DNA from: CBDAPX01 sp965198725 | GTDB taxonomy: Bacteria > Pseudomonadota > Alphaproteobacteria > Rhodobacterales > Rhodobacteraceae | Length of the DNA: 64,000 nt | Direction of reading: 5' to 3' | Assembly: GCA_965198725.1 (NCBI GenBank) | Contig: CBDAPX010000001.1 | Coordinates: 2,294,001-2,358,000, forward strand | Shown here: positions 26,047-34,237 of the stretch, one piece after another | How positions within the stretch are numbered: the first letter of the stretch is position 1 | Layout of the letters: each line of letters opens with the position of its first letter | Made by a program: the position numbers and the translations under genes | Notes under the pieces: model-generated | What the model was told of the DNA's origin: nothing | What the model saw: only the letters and a program-made list of their open reading frames with translations | Database searches by the model: none

Positions 26047-26994
26047 ATGCTGCTGGATAAAGACAAACGAGAAATGGTGCCGTCGGCGTTTGACGACATC
26101 AGTTTTGACCTCTGCAAAAAGCGCGATGACGTCATCATGATGAGCGCCGACCTCAGTCAATATGTCGACCTCTACAAGGTGACCAAAGAGCTGCCGGATC
26201 AATACGTTGATGTGGGCATGGCAGAACAGAACCAGGTGGGTATTGCTGCTGGATTGGCGAAGGCCGGCTTTGTTCCGATTACGTCCACTTTTGCAAGCTA
26301 TGCCTCGCGACGCGCCTTTGACCAAATGGTCATTTGCATGGGGACCAGTAAAAAGACCGGGATCTGCCTTGGGTTCACCCCCGGTATCTCAAGCCCCGCA
26401 CCGATCCACCATCAATCGACCGAAGACCTTGGTATGACACGTGCCATCGCGCATGCCACGGTGATTGATCCCATGGAGGTGACCGACTTTGCCCAAGCGC
26501 TTGAGGCGGCGTGCGATCGCCCTGGCCTGATTTACATGCGCGGGCACCGCGGAACGACCCCGAAATGGCTGGATGCCGACCGTTTCAAGTTTGAGTTTGG
26601 CAAGACCTATCCTCTGCGCGAAGGGTCAAAAGTAGGCATCATTTCCTGTGGTCATGCCTCGCAATGGGCTGTCGAGGCGTCGGATATCCTCGTGGAGGAT
26701 GGCTTTGACCACTCGCTCTTGCATGTGCCGACACTTAAACCGGTCAACGAAGACGAGATCATCGAATACTGCTTTGCGCACGACCAGATCGTGACCGTTG
26801 AAAATCATCAGATTTCGACCGGTCTTGGTGGGCTGATCGCGGAAATCGTGACGTCCGTCGGCGGTGGCCCTCGGATCACGCGAATTGGTTTGCCGAACAC
26901 CTGGGCGCCGGGCGGGTCGATCAAGCATATCCGCAGCGTTTTTGGGCTGGATGCGCCGTCCTTTGCGGCACGGATCAAGGAGGTGCTGCAATGA
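26047..26994 (+). CDS. Split transketolase, C-terminal-half subunit
   Basis: A 315-residue protein equivalent to the Pyr and C-terminal domains of transketolase. YVDVGMAEQNQVGIAAGLAKAGF carries the Glu that activates the ThDP aminopyrimidine. FTPGISSPAPIHHQSTEDLGMTRAI matches the HDSIGxGEDGPTHQP-like region with substrate-binding His. The C-terminal domain has VTVENHQISTGLGG. Start at 26047 with AGGGG upstream. It overlaps the N-half gene by 4 bp (ATGA). The C-before-N gene order is the reverse of cluster B. It forms a heteromeric enzyme with the next gene that transfers C2 ketol units; the donor is unknown. Confidence 0.92.
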   Translation: MLLDKDKREMVPSAFDDISFDLCKKRDDVIMMSADLSQYVDLYKVTKELPDQYVDVGMAEQNQVGIAAGLAKAGFVPITSTFASYASRRAFDQMVICMGTSKKTGICLGFTPGISSPAPIHHQSTEDLGMTRAIAHATVIDPMEVTDFAQALEAACDRPGLIYMRGHRGTTPKWLDADRFKFEFGKTYPLREGSKVGIISCGHASQWAVEASDILVEDGFDHSLLHVPTLKPVNEDEIIEYCFAHDQIVTVENHQISTGLGGLIAEIVTSVGGGPRITRIGLPNTWAPGGSIKHIRSVFGLDAPSFAARIKEVLQ

Positions 26995-27866
26995 CCAGCA
27001 ACTCGGAAAAACGTCTCAAGACCCTCGAGCTTTGGGCCGCCAAGATGCGCCGCAACGTTGTCGATGTTTGTATGCAGCGCGGCGGATATGCGGGGCAGGG
27101 CGTTGCCCTGTCGGATTTCGGAGCCTGTCTCTATTTCGATGAGATGCGTGAGGACGGAAACGGTTGGTATTACGACCGTTTCATCAACTCAAACGGTCAC
27201 GATACGATCATCAACTTCGCTGCGATGGCCGAGATGGGCATCTATACGATGGAAGAGCTGCGCACGATGGGTGCCGACGGCTCTCCAATCGACCAAAGCC
27301 CGATTGAAGGTGCCCGCGGGTTTGAAATCACGTCGGGGTCTTTGGGCACCGGCGTCAGCCAAGCCGCTGGCATTGCGCTTGGAGAGCGCAAGCGCGGTAA
27401 TGACAAGCGCATTTATTGCCTGCTGTCTGACGGGGAACTGCATGAAGGCAGCGTGTGGGAAGCCTTTATGTTCGCCGCGCATCACAAGCTGTCGAACTTC
27501 ATGATCGTTATCGACAACAACGATCTCGGCGCAACGGGCAAGACGTCAGATGTGCTCGCGGTGGAGCCGGTCAAGGAGAAGCTGGAAGCGTTTGGGTTCC
27601 ATGCGCGTCAGATCAACGGCAACTCGATCCCGGAAATACTCGACGCCTTTGCCGAGGCCAAAACGATCAAGGACAAGCCGTACGGACTGGTCGCGGATAC
27701 GAAAATCTTCGCGGGCATCAAGGTGTATCAGGACGCGATCCCATTTGCACATTTCGTCGGAGCAAACGGGCGCTGGGACACCGGTTTTCTGGAATGGGAG
27801 CCGGGCTGGCAGGAAATTCAGGACACCATAAGCAAGCTGGAACGCGAATTGGCCGAGATGACCTAG
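26991..27866 (+). CDS. Split transketolase, N-terminal (ThDP-binding) subunit
   Basis: A 291-residue protein equivalent to the PP domain. INSNGHDTIINFAAMAEMG, GARGFEITSGSLGTGVSQAAGIALG and the ThDP/Mg motif LLSDGELHEGSVWEA ... IDNND are visible. The usual GDG is SDG here. The N-terminal LWAAKMRRNVVDVCMQRGGYAGQGVALSDF aligns with the start of free-standing N-subunits such as those of 1-deoxy-sugar or apulose-4-phosphate transketolases. It pairs with the preceding gene. Specificity cannot be read from sequence. Confidence 0.92.
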   Translation: MTSNSEKRLKTLELWAAKMRRNVVDVCMQRGGYAGQGVALSDFGACLYFDEMREDGNGWYYDRFINSNGHDTIINFAAMAEMGIYTMEELRTMGADGSPIDQSPIEGARGFEITSGSLGTGVSQAAGIALGERKRGNDKRIYCLLSDGELHEGSVWEAFMFAAHHKLSNFMIVIDNNDLGATGKTSDVLAVEPVKEKLEAFGFHARQINGNSIPEILDAFAEAKTIKDKPYGLVADTKIFAGIKVYQDAIPFAHFVGANGRWDTGFLEWEPGWQEIQDTISKLERELAEMT

Positions 27867-27936
27867 GCCGATCAAAACCACCAAACCGCACGGCTTTGTC
27901 GTGCTCACCTTTAGCCAATAGGGAGGAATATTGGAC

Positions 27937-29001
27937 ATGAAGCACTGGATCAAAACGATCGCCGTTGCGGCGACGATGGCGTCGGTGGCGCTGCCAAGTT
28001 ACGCGCGCGAATTCAAGGTCGGCAGCTATGAGCCGGAAAGCCACTACCTCGTTGAATATGCCTACAAGCGCTATTTCGATGAGATTACCCGGCGCACCGA
28101 TGGTGAACTGACATTCAAATGGTTCCATGGCGGTACACTGGTGAAGGCGCCGCAGACGGTGGACGGTCTGAAATCTGGTCTCGTCGACATCGTGGTCACC
28201 ACAGGCATCTTTACGCAGGAAAGTCTGTTTCCGACGACGCACGTCATGACGCTGCCGTTCCAGTTCGACAGCACCATCGAAGCGAACCACGTGTTCCAAA
28301 AGATGTATAACGAGATCCCCGAGGTGCAGGCCGAATTCGAAGGTCTGGTGCCGCTGGGCTTCCACGTTTCGGACTTCTTTAACTTGCACATCCACAAGGA
28401 CGTGAATCCTGTGCGGACGCTGGAAGACCTGCAGCCGCTTGAAATCGGGGCATTCTCGAGGTCGGGTGTGACTTACTCAGAGCTGCTGGGTGCCACGCCA
28501 CGGAACATCAAGCTTGAAGATCTTTATGTTTCGCTACAGCGAAAGGCGATCGACGGCATCTGGTTCCCGACCGCTCCGATGATCAAGTGGAAGATGACGG
28601 ACCACACCTCTAACCACAGCCTTGTGGGCGGACCTTTCGTCATGATCCCGATGACAATGGCCAAGCCCGTCTGGGACAGTTTGAGCCCTGAACATCAGCA
28701 AATCTTCAAAGACATGGAAAATGAGCTGACCAACTATACGGCCGCTCTTGTCGACAATCGTCGGGCATCTTCTGTGAGCAAGATGGAAGGCCGTGGCGAT
28801 AACATCATTCGTCTGTCTGACGAAGAGAAAGCGCGCTGGGTCGAGCAGGCGCAACCCGCCTATGACACCTGGTTCGCTCTGATGGAAGAAAAGGGCAATG
28901 ACGGTGAGGCAATTCTCGCCAAGGTCCGTGAATTCACAAATGAGTTCAAGGGTATGGAATACACACCTGCCGATTGGTGGGGCGACGACTGGATGGAATA
29001 A
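27937..29001 (+). CDS. dctP: TRAP transporter substrate-binding protein DctP
   Basis: A 354-residue periplasmic receptor. Signal peptide MKHWIKTIAVAATMASVALPSYA with cleavage about residue 23. The DctP fold is visible as KWFHGGTLVKAPQTVDGLKSGLVDI, LPFQFDSTIEANHVFQKM, and the substrate-anchoring Arg region IGAFSRSGVTYSELLGATP. The Arg usually salt-bridging a carboxylate appears displaced (FSRSG), hinting at a non-standard ligand. An in-frame TTG at 27931 is 4 nt from GGGAGG, and the ATG at 27937 is 10 nt from it; I prefer the ATG. It feeds the fused permease downstream. Confidence 0.92.
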   Translation: MKHWIKTIAVAATMASVALPSYAREFKVGSYEPESHYLVEYAYKRYFDEITRRTDGELTFKWFHGGTLVKAPQTVDGLKSGLVDIVVTTGIFTQESLFPTTHVMTLPFQFDSTIEANHVFQKMYNEIPEVQAEFEGLVPLGFHVSDFFNLHIHKDVNPVRTLEDLQPLEIGAFSRSGVTYSELLGATPRNIKLEDLYVSLQRKAIDGIWFPTAPMIKWKMTDHTSNHSLVGGPFVMIPMTMAKPVWDSLSPEHQQIFKDMENELTNYTAALVDNRRASSVSKMEGRGDNIIRLSDEEKARWVEQAQPAYDTWFALMEEKGNDGEAILAKVREFTNEFKGMEYTPADWWGDDWME

Positions 29002-29011
29002 GTCCATTCGA

Positions 29012-29044
29012 GGCCGGGCGGCGTCTCTCTCTCGCCCGGCCTTT
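29012..29044 (+). terminator. Intercistronic hairpin between dctP and dctQM
   Basis: GGCCGGGCG (29012-29020) pairs perfectly with CGCCCGGCC (29033-29041) around a 12-nt pyrimidine-rich loop, followed by only TTT. It is a strong stem with a short T-run. It probably attenuates read-through or stabilises the dctP message, giving more receptor than permease, rather than being a full terminator. Confidence 0.65.
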
Positions 29045-29111
29045 GACTAAAGCGCCGTAAGCGCTTGAGAGCTTTGCTGAGCAGCCTGCTTCGACCGAGA
29101 AGGATGATCCG

Positions 29112-31130
29112 ATGGCCACCCCAGAGTCTGACATCGAAAACGAAATTGACATTGCTGCGATTGAAAGCAGCGGGCCACCGCGTGCGGAAGCAGGGCAGGA
29201 TATGTTCGGTTCGGTTGCTCGTGCCTTGCACAGCGTGCTCGACCCGGTGTGTCGGTATCTGTGCTATGGCGCGGCAATCGTAACCTTGCTGATGTCGCTG
29301 GCCATGGTCGTTGACCTGGTCAGTCGCATGGCGTTTGGCCGGCCTCTGTCGGGCATGATCGAATTGCAGACGTTTATGCTCGTCTTCATGGCGTTCTTCA
29401 GCATTGCCTACACCATGCTGAAGAACCAGCATGTCTCGGTCGACTTGTTGACGGCCAAGATGTCACCACAGACCAACAGTATCTTGCAAAGCGTGTTCAA
29501 CGTCTGGGGCGCGTTTACCTTTGGCGCGATGAGCTGGCTTACGGCGTCGCGTGCGATGGAAGCTATGGCACGCGATGAGATTTCTGACATCATCTCGATG
29601 CCCTTATGGGTCATTTACGGTGTTGCCTCTTTGGGAACGCTCCTTTTGGCTTTGACGCTGGTGGCGTTGCTCTTTTCGCATCTCTCTGGCTTGTTTCAGC
29701 ACTTTAAGGGCAGCACGACGTTCTGGATCACTCTGGCTTGTATTGCCGTGGTATCCGTGATCGGCATGTTCTCCGGCCTGCTGCTCAAGTCCGTCGCCCC
29801 TGATCTGAGTTCGCCCACCGTTGGCCTGATGTTTACCGCTGGCCTTATGGTAATTCTGCTTTTGGGGTTTCCGGTTGGCTTTTCGATGGCCTTCATTGGA
29901 TTGACCGGTCTTTTTTACCTGATCGGTGCGAATGTCGCTTTCAACGTCGCCAAGATAAACACCTACGACTCGGTCGCCGTTTATTTCTTCTGCGTGATCC
30001 CATTCTTCCTGCTGATGGGCTTTCTGATCCTGCATGCCGGGATCGGAGCGAAACTGTACAACGCCGGTATCAAAGTCTTTGGGCGTCTTCCGGGTGGTTT
30101 GGCAGTAGGCACAGTCGCAGGCTGTGGCGGTTTTGCGGCCATTTGCGGGGACAGCGTGGCCTCTGCGGCGACCATGGGGTCGGTCTCGATCCCCGAGATG
30201 AAAAAGTACAAATATGATGACTCGCTTGCCACCGGTGCCGTGGCCGCAGGTGGTACGCTGGGGATCTTGATCCCGCCAAGCATTGGCTTTGTGGTCTACG
30301 GCATCATCACAGAGCAATCCATTGGTAAGATGTTCATGGCGGGCATCATTCCCGGCATCATTCTGACGGTTGGATTTGCGCTCGCCGCGTATGTGCAATG
30401 CGTCATCAACCCCAATCTTGGCCCGAAATCTGAAAAGTTCACGGCCCGCCAAGTTGCCCAGTCGCTGTTTGATATTTGGCCTGTTGGTGCGCTTTTTGCT
30501 GCTGTGATCGGCGGGATCTATTCCGGTATTCTGACCCCAACCGAGGCCGGGGGCGTCGGTGCAAGTGGCGCGCTTTTGATCGCGTTATTTGCAAAGGGGT
30601 TCAACCGTCACAAGCTATTCGACGCGCTGCTCGAAGCGACGACAACCAGCGCGATGATCTTCACGATCCTGATTGGCGTAGGTTTGCTTGGCTACTTCAT
30701 CACGCTCACAGACCTGCCGCTGACATTTGCGAATTACCTCAACACGCTCGATGTGTCGCGCTACGTGATCTATGTGCTGATCCTGCTGCTGTATCTCGTG
30801 CTCGGGATGGTGATGAACATCATTCCGATGATGATGTTGACCCTGCCGATCCTGTTCCCAACCGTGGTCTCGCTCGGCTTCGATCCGATCTGGTTCGGCG
30901 TTATCATGGTCATCATGATGGAGATGGGCCAGATCACACCACCCGTTGGCATCAATGTCTTCGTCATCCATGGTGTTGCCAAGAAATACAATGTGTCGAT
31001 GGCCACCATCTATCGCGGGATTATTCCGTTCGTGATTGTTGAGGTCATCGTGATCATCCTACTGACCATTTTCCCCGAAATTGTTCTGTGGCTGCCAAAC
31101 TCGATGGACACGCTGGCTCCGCTTGACTGA
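29112..31130 (+). CDS. dctQM: TRAP transporter fused permease DctQM
   Basis: A 672-residue inner-membrane protein. The N-terminal DctQ-type part (about 45-205) has four helices, including VTLLMSLAMVVDLVSRMAFG and MLVFMAFFSIAYTMLKNQHVSVDLL. It continues into a full DctM domain (about 230-665) with KLYNAGIKVFGRLPGGLAVG, GDSVASAATMGSVSIPEM, GTLGILIPPSIGFVVYG, TPTEAGGVGASGALL and MGQITPPVGINVFV. The conserved PPS and TPTEAG motifs are intact. It uses the Na+ gradient to move the solute delivered by DctP. Confidence 0.95.
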   Translation: MATPESDIENEIDIAAIESSGPPRAEAGQDMFGSVARALHSVLDPVCRYLCYGAAIVTLLMSLAMVVDLVSRMAFGRPLSGMIELQTFMLVFMAFFSIAYTMLKNQHVSVDLLTAKMSPQTNSILQSVFNVWGAFTFGAMSWLTASRAMEAMARDEISDIISMPLWVIYGVASLGTLLLALTLVALLFSHLSGLFQHFKGSTTFWITLACIAVVSVIGMFSGLLLKSVAPDLSSPTVGLMFTAGLMVILLLGFPVGFSMAFIGLTGLFYLIGANVAFNVAKINTYDSVAVYFFCVIPFFLLMGFLILHAGIGAKLYNAGIKVFGRLPGGLAVGTVAGCGGFAAICGDSVASAATMGSVSIPEMKKYKYDDSLATGAVAAGGTLGILIPPSIGFVVYGIITEQSIGKMFMAGIIPGIILTVGFALAAYVQCVINPNLGPKSEKFTARQVAQSLFDIWPVGALFAAVIGGIYSGILTPTEAGGVGASGALLIALFAKGFNRHKLFDALLEATTTSAMIFTILIGVGLLGYFITLTDLPLTFANYLNTLDVSRYVIYVLILLLYLVLGMVMNIIPMMMLTLPILFPTVVSLGFDPIWFGVIMVIMMEMGQITPPVGINVFVIHGVAKKYNVSMATIYRGIIPFVIVEVIVIILLTIFPEIVLWLPNSMDTLAPLD

Positions 31131-31145
31131 CAAGGACTATCAACA

Positions 31146-32327
31146 ATGAAAGACATCGTAATTGCATCGGCGGCCCGTACGGCCGTCGGCGACTTTGGTG
31201 GCTCGCTTGCTGGTTTTACACCGACACAGTTGGGTGTGATCGCTGCGTCTGCCGCTTGCACGCGTGCAGGTGTTTCTCCGCAAGATGTGCAGCAGTCGTT
31301 CTTTGGCAATGTCATCCACACAGAGCCGCGTGATATGTATGTATCGCGGACCATCGCAATCGAAACGGGCGTGCCTGAAACCGCGCCCGCGTTGACGGTC
31401 AATCGGCTTTGTGGCTCTGGACTGCAAGCGATTGTCTCGGGCATTCAGGCAATCGGAATGGGTGAGGCCGACGTGGTTTTGGCTGGCGGCTCTGAGAGTA
31501 TGAGCCGCGCCGCCCATATCCTGCCACCCGCGCGGTGGGGGCAGAAGATGGGCGATGTGAAAGCGATCGACATGATGACCGCAGCCCTCCACGATCCATT
31601 TGGTCATGGGCATATGGGCGTGACGGCCGAGAATGTCGCTGCCAAATACGGAATATCCCGGGATGCGCAGGACGCCTTTGCTGTCGAGAGTCATCGACGC
31701 GCGGCGGACGCCACTGAAAAGGGGTTTTTCGAAGAACAGATTGTGCCCGTGACCGTTCAGTCCAGAAGAGAAACACGGGAATTCGCGCGCGACGAGCACA
31801 TTCGGGCAGATGCCAGCCCCGAGGATATGGCTCGGCTGCGCGCGGTGTTTCAAAAGGATGGTTCCGTCACGGCCGGAAATGCCTCTGGCATCAATGACGG
31901 CGCCAGTGCCGTTGTTCTGATGAGCGAAAACGAGGCCAGGGCCAAAGGCACGGCACCTTTGGCGCGCGTTGTTGCCTATGGGCTTGGGGGCGTTGACCCC
32001 CGGATTATGGGGATGGGACCCGTACCAGCCATGAAAGTGGCGCTGTCGCGCGCCGGTCTTGGCGTAGATGACCTTGACGTGATCGAGTCTAACGAAGCCT
32101 TCGCTGCGCAGGCCTGTGCGGTCAGCGCGGAACTGAAACTCGATCCGGCCAAGGTCAATCCGAACGGGGGTGCCGTCGCGATTGGGCATCCTATCGGGGC
32201 CAGCGGTGCGATCATCACAACCAAGCTTTTGTACGAATTAAAACGGACGGGCGGTCGATATGGCGCCGCAACCATGTGCATCGGCGGCGGGCAGGGGATC
32301 GCGCTGATCGTTGAGAACCTCAGTTGA
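31146..32327 (+). CDS. Thiolase (acetyl-CoA C-acyltransferase)
   Basis: A 393-residue thiolase that makes or cleaves 3-ketoacyl-CoA. The nucleophile Cys89 is in NRLCGSGLQAI, the second catalytic pair is His348 (GHPIGASGA) and Cys378 (CIGGGQG), and NEAFAAQA is present. It lies 15 bp after the TRAP permease in the same operon. In this setting it most likely cleaves a catabolic ketoacyl-CoA or equilibrates acetoacetyl-CoA with acetyl-CoA. I do not assign phaA because chain-length specificity is not readable. Confidence 0.92.
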   Translation: MKDIVIASAARTAVGDFGGSLAGFTPTQLGVIAASAACTRAGVSPQDVQQSFFGNVIHTEPRDMYVSRTIAIETGVPETAPALTVNRLCGSGLQAIVSGIQAIGMGEADVVLAGGSESMSRAAHILPPARWGQKMGDVKAIDMMTAALHDPFGHGHMGVTAENVAAKYGISRDAQDAFAVESHRRAADATEKGFFEEQIVPVTVQSRRETREFARDEHIRADASPEDMARLRAVFQKDGSVTAGNASGINDGASAVVLMSENEARAKGTAPLARVVAYGLGGVDPRIMGMGPVPAMKVALSRAGLGVDDLDVIESNEAFAAQACAVSAELKLDPAKVNPNGGAVAIGHPIGASGAIITTKLLYELKRTGGRYGAATMCIGGGQGIALIVENLS

Positions 32328-32367
32328 TGGAACAACGACCGTTGTTTCCAGATCGGTGAGGGGGACC

Positions 32368-33186
32368 GTGCCTTTGGTCAAACCAAACACCCTTCTGCAA
32401 GGTCAGGCCGCCGTCGTGACCGGCGGAGCAGATGGAATTGGCAAATCAATTGCGCGCGTTCTGGCTTCGAAAGGACACGCGGACGCAATCGTGGATTTAA
32501 ACGAAGATGCGGGGCGGGCCGCAGCCAGCGAACTCGCCCAAGACTGCAATGTTGAAACTCTTGCGCTTGCCGTTGATGTTTCGGATTTTGAACGCAGCGC
32601 CGAAGCCTACAGGTTGATTGAGGCAGAGCTGGGCGTTCCGTCCATATTGATCAATAACGCTGGAATTGTGGTTCGTCAGAAATCGCGCATGGAAGACCTG
32701 CCTGACGGTCATTTTGAGGAAATGATGTCGATCCATGTCGGCGGCACGCTGAACTGGTCCAAGCTGGTGCTTCCCGGGATGCGCGCGGCTCAAGCAGGTC
32801 GTATCGTCAATATTTCATCGGTCAATGCCCTGGCCGCCGTACCCTATCGCATTGGGTATGTGACCGCCAAAAAAGCAATCATGGGTGTGACTGAGGCTTT
32901 GGCTTTGGAAACGGCGCGCGACGGCATAACGGTGAACGCGGTCGCACCGGGATATGTTCTGACGGATATGCTCCGCAAACGGGCCGAGGCGGGCATTCTG
33001 GACCAAGGCAAGATCGCAGAACGAACGCCAGTGGGTCGCTGGGCTGTCCCCGACGAAATCGCGCATGCCGTTGCTTTTCTTGCTTCGCCTGAGGCGTCGT
33101 ACATAACCGGCACGACTTTGGTCGTTGATGGCGGGCTATCGATCCGGGGGGATGCGGGCGAAAATCTGGCGCAATCGCCAAGCTGA
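32368..33186 (+). CDS. SDR-family oxidoreductase
   Basis: A 272-residue classical SDR with TGGADGIGKS, LINNAGIVV, IVNISSVNAL and catalytic YVTAK. The C-terminus is ITGTTLVVDGGLSIRG. Asp at the end of beta-2 (AIVDLNED) indicates NAD(H). Start choice is uncertain: GTG at 32368 directly follows AGGGGGACC; TTG at 32374 or GTG at 32356 are alternatives. It is the last gene of the cluster A operon, ending just before the AT-rich regulatory region. Confidence 0.85.
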   Translation: MPLVKPNTLLQGQAAVVTGGADGIGKSIARVLASKGHADAIVDLNEDAGRAAASELAQDCNVETLALAVDVSDFERSAEAYRLIEAELGVPSILINNAGIVVRQKSRMEDLPDGHFEEMMSIHVGGTLNWSKLVLPGMRAAQAGRIVNISSVNALAAVPYRIGYVTAKKAIMGVTEALALETARDGITVNAVAPGYVLTDMLRKRAEAGILDQGKIAERTPVGRWAVPDEIAHAVAFLASPEASYITGTTLVVDGGLSIRGDAGENLAQSPS

Positions 33187-33235
33187 TATACTGTTTATTG
33201 GGCAGATTATCGCCGACCTAGCCGATAGGTTTATA

Positions 33236-33304
33236 GGTATAGAACTTTCACGTAAATATTACCTGAAATTCATGTTAATAAAGATAAATAATAACGTGAA
33301 TTTC
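33236..33304. promoter_or_regulatory. AT-rich region with long inverted repeat upstream of the DUF4437 gene
   Basis: A 13-bp arm (33265-33277, GAAATTCATGTTA) and its complement (33292-33304, TAACGTGAATTTC) match at 12 of 13 positions around a 14-bp AT spacer. A third related half-site, TTTCACGTAAATATTA, starts near 33246. A GGTATAGAA at 33236-33244 repeats a half of the palindrome at 58964. It sits 24 bp before the DUF4437 start, so it looks like a regulator-binding array; a transcription-ending hairpin is less likely because it has no T-run. Confidence 0.55.
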
Positions 33305-33327
33305 GGATTGTTCGTGAGGTACTTCAA

Positions 33328-34173
33328 ATGCGCCTAATTGAAAGAGTTGGTTTGGGTTTTGCCGGATGGCTTGCACTGTCCGGTGCAGTGTTTGCAGAGG
33401 CCAGAGTTGAGGTCGTGACCAAAAACGATGTCACGCTACAGCCGCTCAATCCCCTTCGCGGAGACGCGAGCCCCAAAGCCGGCGTTTTGTGGGGTGACAT
33501 CACGCGGGATGTTTCGACAGGAACACTTATCCAATTTAACGGGGGGTTCTCTTCGCCGCCTCATATACACAACATCACGTACAGAGCGGTTGTTATCGAA
33601 GGCGTAGTGCACAACGATGATCCAACCGCGACCTACATGTGGATGGGGCCAGGGTCGTTCTGGACACAGCCCGCTGGCGAAGATCATATCACAGCGGCAG
33701 GCGAGAACGGCGCAACAGCCTTTCTTGAAATCCTGTCGGGCCCCTACCTCGTTCAACCTTCGGCGGATCAATTCGACAACCGAGAACGACCGATCAATAT
33801 GGAGGCCGGGAATGTGCTGTGGTTGGACGGCAGCGACGTGACCTGGATTCAGGAACAAGATGTCGATGCAGGTGCGAGCATTGCCTTTTTGTGGGGTTCG
33901 CATGTCGACAATGAAAGAAACGGAACGTTTGTCAGAATGCCCAGCGGTTATTCCGGGCAGATTGATACCGGCGGGACCGAATTCAGAGCTGTCGCCATCA
34001 AAGGGGCGGTCACGCATTCGGCCGGTGATCTGTCGCCTGAGGCTTTGCTCGAAGCTGGAAGCTATTTTGGGTCCGAAGGGCAGGTGATCCACAACGTCGT
34101 TTGCGACAGTGAAACGGAATGCCAGCTCTATGTGCATTCAGTCGGAAAGTACTCGATAGCATCTCTTCGGTGA
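33328..34173 (+). CDS. Secreted DUF4437 cupin-like protein
   Basis: A 281-residue protein with signal peptide (GWLALSGAVFAEA, cleavage about residue 24) and two tandem cupin-like halves. Half one is FSSPPHIHNITYRAVVIEGVVHND with MWMGPGSFWTQPAGEDHIT (His-x-His and downstream His as candidate metal ligands). Half two is GQIDTGGTEFRAVAIKGAVTH with LEAGSYFGSEGQVIHNV. The role is unknown; periplasmic location is inferred. It has its own upstream regulatory array and lies between cluster A and the cyclase. Confidence 0.8.
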   Translation: MRLIERVGLGFAGWLALSGAVFAEARVEVVTKNDVTLQPLNPLRGDASPKAGVLWGDITRDVSTGTLIQFNGGFSSPPHIHNITYRAVVIEGVVHNDDPTATYMWMGPGSFWTQPAGEDHITAAGENGATAFLEILSGPYLVQPSADQFDNRERPINMEAGNVLWLDGSDVTWIQEQDVDAGASIAFLWGSHVDNERNGTFVRMPSGYSGQIDTGGTEFRAVAIKGAVTHSAGDLSPEALLEAGSYFGSEGQVIHNVVCDSETECQLYVHSVGKYSIASLR

Positions 34174-34237
34174 AACTAATGAGTTTCCCGGCCAATCCGG
34201 GCATTCCCGCCAAGATCGCGCGTGACTTCGTTGTGGT

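Noticed and set aside
31140..32189. Minus-strand open frame of 349 codons opposite the thiolase
   Set aside because: The thiolase on the plus strand has all catalytic motifs; the antisense frame has none.
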